Positions 1 through 5,606 of a stretch of DNA of 7,829 bases are shown here, piece by piece. The notes beneath the pieces were generated by a model. That model ran no database searches and had not been told where the DNA came from. It was given only the letters and a program-made list of their open reading frames with translations. Source of the stretch: Bacillota bacterium (lineage in GTDB: Bacteria > Bacillota > Desulfitobacteriia > Desulfitobacteriales > Desulfitobacteriaceae); assembly GCA_021849995.1 (NCBI GenBank), contig JAJZSC010000126.1:1-7829 (forward strand), given 5' to 3'. Positions within the stretch are counted from its first letter, which is position 1; every line of letters starts with the position of its first letter. Made by a program: the position numbers and the translations under genes.

Positions 1-70
1 GAAAGAAGCTGCTAAAAAGTTTAAGATAAGCAAGAGAGATGTATATCAAGCAATGCTAGCAGAGAAATAA
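1..70 (+). CDS. rsmI: 3' end of 16S rRNA 2'-O-ribose C1402 methyltransferase RsmI (partial)
   Basis: Only the last 22 codons and the TAA stop (68-70) are in the window; the gene begins upstream. The visible tail reads KEAAKKFKISKRDVYQAMLAEK in two parts (KEAAKKFKIS, then KRDVYQAMLAEK). This basic, helical 'AAK..gisKrdvY' ending is what I expect at the C terminus of RsmI (YraL/YabC family), which methylates the ribose of C1402 in the 16S rRNA decoding centre. Context supports the call: in Bacillus subtilis yabC (rsmI) lies directly next to abrB and metS, the same order as here. No U-rich terminator follows on the + strand. The assignment rests on a short tail plus synteny; no catalytic residues can be seen. 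Confidence 0.75.
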   Translation, partial: KEAAKKFKISKRDVYQAMLAEK

Positions 71-141
71 ATGAAAATGCGCTTACGCGTCTTCGCAAAA
101 TCGGTTCACTTGGCATAGGTCATCTCTGTTTATTGGTTGCA

Positions 142-156
142 CACCTGAGGCAGGTG
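142..156. other. Short perfect hairpin between rsmI and abrB
   Basis: CACCTG (142-147) and CAGGTG (151-156) form a perfect 6 bp stem with a 3-base loop (AGG). No T run follows on either strand, so it is not a canonical intrinsic terminator. It could stabilise the 3' end of the rsmI transcript. The rest of the 71-168 spacer holds nothing I can name. Confidence 0.3.
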
Positions 157-168
157 GTCTGATATACG

Positions 169-193
169 AAAAAAGAAGGCCTGTCGGCCTTCT
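169..193 (-). terminator. Intrinsic terminator of abrB
   Basis: On the minus strand AGAAGGCC and GGCCTTCT (193-186 and 181-174) form a perfect 8 bp stem around a 4-base loop. The stem is followed at once by a run of T (the A run at 169-173 on the + strand). It lies 15 bases past the abrB stop codon. On the + strand the stem is followed by ATGTACT, so it should act only on the abrB transcript. Confidence 0.9.
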
Positions 194-208
194 ATGTACT
201 AATCTAAT

Positions 209-478
209 TTATACGGCTTTAGTGTCGGTGCTTGTTACACTCTCTCCCATTGCTTGAGCACATTCACGGCAGACGTTTTTACCGCGGAATAATTGAACTT
301 CACTAGCATTACTACAAAAAACACAAGCCGGTTCGTATTTCTTTAAAATGATTTTCTCTTGGTCAACATAGATTTCCAGAGCATCCTTTTCATCAATTCC
401 TAGTGTTCTTCTTAATTCAATAGGTAATACTACCCTGCCTAACTCGTCCACTTTTCTGACAATACCGGTGGATTTCAT
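209..478 (-). CDS. abrB: AbrB family transition-state regulator with C-terminal CxxC pair
   Basis: An 89-residue DNA-binding transition-state regulator. In Bacillus, AbrB represses stationary-phase and sporulation genes during growth and is itself shut off by Spo0A~P. Residues 1-47 form the SpoVT/AbrB swapped-hairpin domain, with the near-invariant MKSTGIVRKVDELGRVVLPI start and the ELRRTLGI..KDALEIYVD core. Residues 52-73 carry two CxxC pairs (C52/C55 and C70/C73), which look like a small zinc ribbon. B. subtilis AbrB lacks this and has a different dimerising C-terminal domain; the cysteine form is common in clostridial AbrB proteins. The start is set by AAGGAGG (486-492) seven bases upstream of ATG. 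The gene has its own promoter (524-552), a Spo0A box in its leader (502-508) and a terminator (169-193), so it is monocistronic and divergent from metG. The family call is very secure; the zinc role is inferred. Confidence 0.95.
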   Translation of the reverse strand: MKSTGIVRKVDELGRVVLPIELRRTLGIDEKDALEIYVDQEKIILKKYEPACVFCSNASEVQLFRGKNVCRECAQAMGESVTSTDTKAV

Positions 479-501
479 TAGCTCTCCTCCTTACAACATC
501 T

Positions 502-508
502 TTCGACA
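502..508 (-). promoter_or_regulatory. Spo0A box (0A box) in the abrB leader
   Basis: The minus strand reads TTGTCGAAA, with a perfect TGTCGAA 0A box at 508-502. It lies just downstream of the abrB -10 element (524-529), at roughly +9 to +15 if transcription starts near 517. In B. subtilis, Spo0A~P represses abrB from 0A boxes just downstream of the promoter, so position and sequence agree with direct repression by Spo0A. Binding is inferred. Confidence 0.7.
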
Positions 509-523
509 AGATACTACAACCTT

Positions 524-552
524 ATGATACCAGCTGTTCCATTAAAAGTCAA
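524..552 (-). promoter_or_regulatory. Sigma-A promoter of abrB
   Basis: On the minus strand TTGACT (552-547) and TATCAT (529-524) are separated by exactly 17 bases. This is a good sigma-A-type promoter pointing at abrB, with an expected start site near 517 and a leader of about 40 bases. Confidence 0.75.
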
Positions 553-610
553 CCATTTTTAGAGCAAAAATTACAAAATACTGGATAGTTTTTGAATAAG
601 TTGGATATAC

Positions 611-640
611 TTGACAACAATCTTAGCACATTTCTATACT
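611..640 (+). promoter_or_regulatory. Sigma-A promoter of the metG-tatD operon
   Basis: TTGACA (611-616, consensus) and TATACT (635-640, five of six) are separated by 18 bases. Transcription should start near 646-648, giving a leader of about 135 bases before metG. The promoter is divergent from that of abrB, with the two -35 elements about 58 bases apart. Confidence 0.75.
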
Positions 641-653
641 ATTCCATAGTATA
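635..653. promoter_or_regulatory. Operator-like perfect dyad over the metG -10 and start site
   Basis: TATACTAT (635-642) and ATAGTATA (646-653) are perfect inverted repeats separated by TCC. The left arm contains the whole -10 hexamer and the right arm covers the predicted start site. A dimeric repressor bound here would block polymerase. Only part of the dyad would be transcribed, so it is more likely a DNA operator than an RNA hairpin. The regulator is unknown, and AT-rich dyads can arise by chance around -10 elements. Confidence 0.4.
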
Positions 654-782
654 TTTGATTAGATCCATAGATTAATGGATTAGCTGAAAGTTGCTAATAC
701 TTAATCCTCATACTTAATATCTGCAAGATGATCAATTAAAATTCCAAGAAAATTTTAGAAATCTATAGGGGAGATGTACTGA
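647..782 (+). other. metG 5' leader, AT-rich, possible alternative hairpins, no T-box seen
   Basis: The leader can form ATCCAT/ATGGAT (663-668 with 675-680), ATTAGC/GCTAAT (679-684 with 693-698) or GGATTA/TAATCC (677-682 with 702-707). The second and third use overlapping bases and exclude each other. There is no T-box signature (AGGGTGGNACCGCG), no SAM-I core and no T-run attenuator, so none of the classical methionine or tRNA-sensing leaders is present. Whether the hairpins matter is unknown; AT-rich DNA often gives such matches by chance. Confidence 0.3.
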
Positions 783-2765
783 ATGAAATTTTATATTACA
801 ACGCCTATATTTTATCCGAACTCAAGCCCGCATATCGGTACAGCATACACCACTATTGCTGCAGATGCACTGGCTCGCTACAAAAGGCTGCGCGGGTACA
901 ATGTGTATTTTTTGACAGGAACTGACGAAAACGCTCAAAAAATCGTACGAACTGCAGAGGCTCGGGGAATGGACCCTAAAACATATGTAGACGGGGTTGT
1001 TGACAAGTTTAAAGAGCTTTGGGAACAGCTAGAGATTTCTCATGATGATTTTATCCGGACCACTGAGGAGCGGCATCATGAAGTGGTTAAGGAAATTTTC
1101 ACCAAGCTTTATGAACAAGGGGATATCTATAAATCTGAGTATGAAGGTTGGTATTGTACTCCTTGTGAAACATTTTGGACAGAAAATAAGCTTGTTGATG
1201 GCCGTTGTCCTAACCAGGATTGTGGCAGGGAAGTAGAGCTTTTAAAGGAAGAAAGTTACTTCTTCCGTTTGTCCAAGTATCAAGATGCCTTGCTGAGTCA
1301 TATCAGAAGTCATCCTGAGTTTATTCAACCTGCCTCCAGGCGTAATGAAATGATTCGCTTTATCGAGAGTGGATTGGAAGATTTATGTGTATCGAGAACT
1401 ACATTTCAATGGGGTATTCAGGTGCCTTTTAATCCAAAGCATGTAGTCTATGTTTGGCTCGATGCTCTGATTAATTATATCTCAGCACTAGGCTATCCTA
1501 ACGGGGATAGATATAATAAGTATTGGCCTGCGGATATTCACCTTATGGGGAAAGACATAGTCCGTTTCCATGCTGTAATTTGGCCGATTATTTTGTTAGC
1601 CTTAGGTGTTCCTTTGCCAAAGGTTGTATATGGACACGGCTGGTTTTTAAGTAAAGAAGGAGGTAAAATTTCTAAGTCGCGAGGAAATGTTCAGGATTCT
1701 TTTGAGCTCATTCGCAGGTATGGGTCAGATGCGATTAGGTATTTCTTGTTAAGAGAACTGCAGGTGGGATCAGATGGGACCTACTCTGAGGATAGCCTCG
1801 TGGAGAGACTAAACAGCGACTTGGCTAATGACTTAGGGAATTTTATTTCTCGTAGTTTAGCGATGATTGTAAAATATCGTGATGGGATTGTACCGACTCC
1901 TTCTGTAGATACTAATCTGGAACTAGAGCTAAAAGTACTAGCTAGAGAAGTTAAAACCGCTGCTGAAGAAAGAATGGATAGTTTTGATCCAGCAGGGGCC
2001 TTGGAGCAAATATGGCGTTTTGTTGCTAGATGTAATAAATATGTAGATGAAACAGCTCCATGGGCGTTAGCAAAAAAAGAGGATCAGCAAGAGCGTCTGA
2101 ATACTGTGCTTTATACTTTTGCTGAGTCGATCAGGATATTGGCGATTTTCTGTTACCCTTTCATGCCAGGGGTACCCAATAAAATCTGCTCACTTTTAGG
2201 ACAAGATTCAAATCTAATTAAATGGGAGGGGCTTGAGTGTTGGGGTGTCATCAAGCCTGGGTCTATAGTTGAGAAAGGTGAACCTTTGTTCCCAAGAGTA
2301 GATATGTCACAATTTGAAGGAGAGGCTGAAGTAGTGGAAGTTAAGAATATTTCTGAAACCGTAAATAAGGAACAAGTGAGTGCTAATGAACCGGTACAGG
2401 TAGGTAATGTTGAGCAGATTTCTGAATTTGAACCAATTAAAGAGGAAATTACGATAGATGATTTTGCTAAGCTTGATTTAAGAGTAGTGAAAGTACTCAA
2501 AGCTGAAAAGGTAGAAAAGGCGGATAAGCTTTTAAAGTTAGAAGTAGAATTAGCAGGAGAGATTCGTACAGTAGTTTCAGGGATAGCTCAATACTACAGT
2601 CCTGAGGAGTTAGTAGGTAAATCTGTTGTGCTGGTTGCAAATCTCAAACCTGCGAAGCTACGGGGAATTACATCTCAAGGAATGATCCTGGCTGCATCAC
2701 ATGGGGAAATTCTTGAAGTATTGACGGTAGATAAAGATATTTCTGCCGGGGCAAGAGTGAAATGA
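783..2765 (+). CDS. metG: Methionyl-tRNA synthetase with C-terminal tRNA-binding domain
   Basis: A 660-residue cytoplasmic class I synthetase that charges tRNA-Met with methionine; close in length to B. subtilis MetS (664). Domain order: Rossmann catalytic core with the HIGH-box variant PHIGT (H17-T20) and GTDEN at 46-50; a connective-peptide zinc knuckle with C125, C128, C142 and C147; KISKS (295-299) as the KMSKS loop; an alpha-helical anticodon-binding domain at about 340-500 (NKYVDETAPWALAK at 418-431); an acidic, low-complexity linker at about 510-555; and a Trbp111/EMAP-II-like OB domain at about 556-660 (DLRVVKV, KLRGITSQGM) that dimerises and holds tRNA. ATG 783 follows AGGGGAG (767-773) by nine bases. 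The stop overlaps the tatD start (ATGA), so the two genes are translationally coupled. A sigma-A-type promoter lies at 611-640. The His-to-Thr change at the fourth HIGH position is unusual but is seen in related bacterial MetRS. Confidence 0.97.
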   Translation: MKFYITTPIFYPNSSPHIGTAYTTIAADALARYKRLRGYNVYFLTGTDENAQKIVRTAEARGMDPKTYVDGVVDKFKELWEQLEISHDDFIRTTEERHHEVVKEIFTKLYEQGDIYKSEYEGWYCTPCETFWTENKLVDGRCPNQDCGREVELLKEESYFFRLSKYQDALLSHIRSHPEFIQPASRRNEMIRFIESGLEDLCVSRTTFQWGIQVPFNPKHVVYVWLDALINYISALGYPNGDRYNKYWPADIHLMGKDIVRFHAVIWPIILLALGVPLPKVVYGHGWFLSKEGGKISKSRGNVQDSFELIRRYGSDAIRYFLLRELQVGSDGTYSEDSLVERLNSDLANDLGNFISRSLAMIVKYRDGIVPTPSVDTNLELELKVLAREVKTAAEERMDSFDPAGALEQIWRFVARCNKYVDETAPWALAKKEDQQERLNTVLYTFAESIRILAIFCYPFMPGVPNKICSLLGQDSNLIKWEGLECWGVIKPGSIVEKGEPLFPRVDMSQFEGEAEVVEVKNISETVNKEQVSANEPVQVGNVEQISEFEPIKEEITIDDFAKLDLRVVKVLKAEKVEKADKLLKLEVELAGEIRTVVSGIAQYYSPEELVGKSVVLVANLKPAKLRGITSQGMILAASHGEILEVLTVDKDISAGARVK

Positions 2766-3532
2766 TTTGGGATACACACGCGCACTTGGATGATCCTCGC
2801 TATAAGGATGACTTACAGAGTGTACTCAGGAATGCTGAACTAGCCCAAATTTCTCGAATTTTAAACGTAGGCTATGATTTATCATCTTCTATACGATCTG
2901 TAAGTTTAGCTAAAAAATTCAGCAATATTTACACAGCAGTAGGTGTTCATCCTCATGATGCTAGCTCTGCAACAGATGAAACCTGGGATAGGTTGATTCA
3001 ACTTTCAAAGGAAGCAAAGGTTTTGGCTTGGGGAGAAATAGGACTGGATTATTATCGGGATCTCTCCCCTAGGCCTGTTCAAAAGGAAGTATTTATTAAA
3101 CAGATTGAACTAGCTAATAGAGAGAAGCTCCCAATAATTATCCATAACAGAGATGCTCATCAAGATATTTTAGATATTGTTAAAAAGCATCGTCCAGAGT
3201 GTGGAGGAGTATTTCACTGTTATTCTGGTTCCTGGGAAATGGCCAAAGTACTTTTGAATTTAGGTTTTTATATTTCTTTTGCTGGCCCGCTTACTTACAA
3301 AAATGCTCGGCATACTGTAGAAGTAGCTCAAAAAGTGCCGCTTGATCGCTTTTTGGTTGAGACAGATTGTCCATACCTTACCCCTGAGCCAAATAGAGGC
3401 AAACGTAATGAACCAGCCTTTGTTAGAGAGGTCGCAGGTAAAATTGCAGAACTTAAAGGAATAAGTTTTGAGGAAGTGGCAGTAAAGGGCTTTGAGAATG
3501 GGGAGAAGTTATTCAAGAAGTCGGCAAGATAA
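2762..3532 (+). CDS. tatD: TatD family metal-dependent hydrolase / DNase
   Basis: A 256-residue TIM-barrel hydrolase of the amidohydrolase superfamily, the usual TatD/YabD length. Family members are Mg-dependent 3'-5' exonucleases linked to DNA repair and, despite the name, not needed for Tat export. Metal-ligand positions are all present: H6 and H8 in THAHLDD, E92 in GEIGLDYY, H128 in IIIHNRD, H152 in VFHCYSG and D202 in ETDCPYL. The closing PNRGKRNEP segment is typical. ATG overlaps the metG stop by four bases and has no strong Shine-Dalgarno of its own, so reinitiation after metG is likely. It is the last gene of the operon before the bidirectional terminator. The same metG-tatD pairing is found in B. 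subtilis (metS-yabD). The family is certain; the biological substrate is not. Confidence 0.95.
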   Translation: MIWDTHAHLDDPRYKDDLQSVLRNAELAQISRILNVGYDLSSSIRSVSLAKKFSNIYTAVGVHPHDASSATDETWDRLIQLSKEAKVLAWGEIGLDYYRDLSPRPVQKEVFIKQIELANREKLPIIIHNRDAHQDILDIVKKHRPECGGVFHCYSGSWEMAKVLLNLGFYISFAGPLTYKNARHTVEVAQKVPLDRFLVETDCPYLTPEPNRGKRNEPAFVREVAGKIAELKGISFEEVAVKGFENGEKLFKKSAR

Positions 3533-3555
3533 AATTGGAAAGCAAATGAGTAAAC

Positions 3556-3599
3556 CTTGGCTGGCACCAAGCATCTGGCTCAGACAGTTGCCTAGATGC
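3556..3599. other. Two adjacent hairpins downstream of tatD
   Basis: CTTGG (3556-3560) pairs with CCAAG (3567-3571). GCATCTGGC (3571-3579) pairs with GCC/AGATGC (3590-3592, 3594-3599), leaving one bulged T. They lie in the roughly 105-base spacer between the tatD stop and the terminator. No T run follows, so they are not terminators. They may protect the 3' end of the mRNA or be a relic repeat. Confidence 0.35.
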
Positions 3600-3637
3600 A
3601 CTTATGCTACTATAAAGTTACATTTTCTGATAGGTGC

Positions 3638-3671
3638 AAAAAAAACCGGCAGGTGTTCTGCCGGTTTTTTT
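3638..3671. terminator. Bidirectional terminator between tatD and the cytochrome b gene
   Basis: CCGGCAG (3646-3652) and CTGCCGG (3658-3664) form a perfect 7 bp stem with a GTGTT loop. Eight A precede it and seven T follow, so both strands read as stem plus U run. It should end the metG-tatD transcript on the + strand and the redox operon on the minus strand, whose last stop codon is only about 15 bases away. Confidence 0.95.
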
Positions 3672-3685
3672 GTTATAGCTGAAGC

Positions 3686-4408
3686 TTAGTGTCCAACAAC
3701 TTTTTGTGAGTGGGAGAGGTTAATTTTAGCGGGTTTGCTAGTTTCCTTTTCTTCTTTGATTCTAGCATACCATAGACTATGACGGTGTTTTACATACTCT
3801 TTATCGACATAACCTGTAAACATTCCTGGTATGAGTTTGCGGTTCTCTTTAATTAGAAAGGCGGCAAAATGACCTACTAAACCAAAAATCAAAAGAACTG
3901 TTGCCAAGTTATGAATTTGAGTAGCCCAGAAAACTACTCCAGATGGAAGCACTACGTCAGGAACGTTCTTAATGACCTTGATTAGCCCTGAAAAAACCAA
4001 AAGTAAAACATTTACACCAATAAATAGATACGCTATTCGCTGTTCAGCCAGATATTTATCCGAGTCGGGCTCTTTTCCTTTTGTCAGCATAGCTTTAATA
4101 ATGAAGTAGGATTCTTTCATGTCTCCTTTACGGGGCATGATATCAAACTCTTTGCGTACTAGATGATAAACCAAGTGATAAAAGACCACGAACAGGAGCC
4201 CTGCCGCCCCGATATAATGAAGATCCAAGGTAGTGAAAAAGCTGCCGAGCCATTCTGCTCCAGGAATATTTGTAACATTATAGCGTTTATAGAGGGGAAG
4301 CTGGCCCAGGCCAGTAATTATCAGTAGAAAAATTGAAACTGCTGCACCCCAGTGTACAAAACGGTTAGACCTGCTTTGCCTTAAAATTTTCTCACCCTTA
4401 TTACTCAT
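3686..4408 (-). CDS. FdnI-like di-heme cytochrome b subunit
   Basis: A 240-residue integral membrane cytochrome b of the formate dehydrogenase gamma / Ni-hydrogenase b-type family. It accepts electrons from an iron-sulfur subunit and reduces menaquinone. Four hydrophobic helices are visible at about 17-36, 64-84, 125-147 and 163-186. Candidate heme ligands are H19 (FVHW), H64 (DLHY), H166 (IHNLA) and H180 (GHFAA). The 14-residue H166-H180 spacing equals that of E. coli FdnI H155-H169. The C-terminal TGYVDKEY and HSLWY segments also fit FdnI. ATG 4408 overlaps the end of the upstream iron-sulfur gene by eight bases, with AGGGGAG seven bases ahead, so the two are translationally coupled. No catalytic subunit lies nearby. 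Transcription ends at the bidirectional terminator at 3638-3671. Family confidence is high; the symbol is left empty because the partner enzyme is unknown. Confidence 0.88.
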   Translation of the reverse strand: MSNKGEKILRQSRSNRFVHWGAAVSIFLLIITGLGQLPLYKRYNVTNIPGAEWLGSFFTTLDLHYIGAAGLLFVVFYHLVYHLVRKEFDIMPRKGDMKESYFIIKAMLTKGKEPDSDKYLAEQRIAYLFIGVNVLLLVFSGLIKVIKNVPDVVLPSGVVFWATQIHNLATVLLIFGLVGHFAAFLIKENRKLIPGMFTGYVDKEYVKHRHSLWYARIKEEKETSKPAKINLSHSQKVVGH

Positions 4409-5417
4409 CTTTCTTCTCCCCTTTCAAGGTACGGTAAGCAGTAAAACCTGCTGCTGCGGCTCCGGCTATTGGTGCGATCAGGGCACTCAGAAAAAGCCCA
4501 TTGGTACTGTCAAGATAGTTTTCGACCCCTACCGGCATTCCTGGTCTACCAGGCTTATCATCCTTGTTGGCTTTTTTGTCATTGATAATGGCCTGATGAA
4601 TCTTTTCGAATGGAACTTTTGAAATATAGAAGGTAGAGGTTCCACCATTTTCCTTGTCACCATAGACGTATCCATTTACTTCTTTAGCTCTTTCATAAGC
4701 GTATTTTTTTATCTCTACTTTTGGGCCAAATTTTATGGCTCCTTTAGGACAAGCAGTCTGACAGGCGGGCTGCTTTCCTGCAGCAAGCAAGTCAGAACAC
4801 ATATCACATTTGAACATGACACCACCACCAGCCAGGTCGGGGGCGAGCTTCATATAAAGGCCAACCCCTGCCTGACGTTGTGGAATCTGCCATGGACAGA
4901 CATCACGACACTTAGCACCACCGAAACAGACATCTGGATCGATGGAAACTGCACCAGAGGGCTTTTTATCTATTGCACTAAATGGGCATAGCTTTTGGCA
5001 GGTAGGGTTGTCACAATGCATACATCGACGTGGTACAGATATCTCTTCCCTTTGACCATTATGCTCTACTGTAACCTTATCGACAAAAGTCCAGTTGTAA
5101 GGTGTCAGCCTGTTTTTGATATTTCTTTTCTCAGACCAATCCTCAAAGAATTTTTGAGGCCAGTAGGGTTTTAGTGGCTTTTGCGGTTCTGGAAAATGAC
5201 TTTTACTATCAGTTTCACAGGCCGATACACAGAGTGGAATTGGTTCATTTTGGCAGCCGTCACACTTTGTGAGATCAATGACAGACCCAATATTTTTAGT
5301 AGAATTAGTATCCTGAGCCTTAGCTGTTTTTCCTAAGCCTGTGGCCATTAGTACACCTAAAGCCCCGGCAGCGGTAGATCTTTTAAAAAAAGTTCTTCTG
5401 GAAATGTTCTCACTCAT
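4401..5417 (-). CDS. Tat-exported polyferredoxin subunit, HybA/FdnH-like
   Basis: A 338-residue iron-sulfur electron-transfer subunit, similar in length to E. coli HybA (328). Residues 1-34 are a twin-arginine signal (SRRTFFK at 6-12, then a hydrophobic stretch to AKA-Q), so the folded, cluster-loaded protein should face outside the cell. Four cysteine groups follow: C52/C55/C63/C67, C132/C135/C140/C144, C164/C170/C174 and C204/C207/C219/C223. The third group has glycine (G167) where the canonical CxxCxxCxxxCP has its second cysteine, so that site may hold a [3Fe-4S] or otherwise ligated cluster. A hydrophobic anchor lies at about 308-327. The segment near 251-275 (VYGDKENGGT, then VPFEK) resembles HybA more than FdnH. 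ATG 5417 follows AGGGGG by seven bases. It is the first gene of a two-gene operon with the cytochrome b. The usual FdnG or hydrogenase large subunit is absent, so the electron donor is unknown. Confidence 0.85.
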   Translation of the reverse strand: MSENISRRTFFKRSTAAGALGVLMATGLGKTAKAQDTNSTKNIGSVIDLTKCDGCQNEPIPLCVSACETDSKSHFPEPQKPLKPYWPQKFFEDWSEKRNIKNRLTPYNWTFVDKVTVEHNGQREEISVPRRCMHCDNPTCQKLCPFSAIDKKPSGAVSIDPDVCFGGAKCRDVCPWQIPQRQAGVGLYMKLAPDLAGGGVMFKCDMCSDLLAAGKQPACQTACPKGAIKFGPKVEIKKYAYERAKEVNGYVYGDKENGGTSTFYISKVPFEKIHQAIINDKKANKDDKPGRPGMPVGVENYLDSTNGLFLSALIAPIAGAAAAGFTAYRTLKGEKKDE

Positions 5418-5606
5418 ATCCTTACCCCCTATAGGTATATATCTAACAGCTTCTATTTTACTGGAGTTTGAGAGTTTTACAAGTAGAATTTTTAATCTGA
5501 GAAAATTTCTTTCTTATAGGCATATTTGCAATTTTTATAAAAACTTGTCCACTATAGTTCTGATTTAAGCCTTAAGGATCATAGATTTGAGTAAGGAGGG
5601 ACGATT
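5418..5606. promoter_or_regulatory. Divergent intergenic region with a candidate promoter for the redox operon
   Basis: This AT-rich 189-base spacer must hold promoters for both directions. On the minus strand TTGTAA (5482-5477) and TAAAAT (5460-5455), 16 bases apart, are a moderate sigma-A-type candidate for the iron-sulfur gene. For the + strand I see AT-rich -10-like boxes (TATAAA at 5536-5541, TATAGT at 5553-5558, the latter within the palindrome ACTATAGT at 5551-5558) but no well-spaced -35. I see no clear FNR-type or other named operator. Confidence 0.35.

Noticed and set aside
71..118. A 15-codon ORF starting right after the rsmI stop codon (MKMRLRVFAKSVHLA).
   Set aside because: No ribosome binding site, very short, and no family recognised; likely chance.
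647..782. T-box or SAM riboswitch in the metG leader.
   Set aside because: I looked for the T-box AGGGTGG core and the SAM-I conserved bases and found neither, and there is no terminator hairpin with a T run before metG.
2153..2500. A 115-codon open frame antisense to metG.
   Set aside because: It lies wholly inside the well-supported metG gene, has Ser/Thr-rich low-complexity translation and no ribosome binding site.
3328..3689. Open frames over the end of tatD and its spacer, on both strands.
   Set aside because: They overlap the conserved tatD C terminus, the hairpins and the terminator; their translations resemble no family.
5418..5606. FNR/CRP-type or sigma-E/sigma-G promoter in the divergent spacer.
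   Set aside because: No TTGAT-N4-ATCAA-like site and no sporulation sigma pair with correct spacing could be found by eye.
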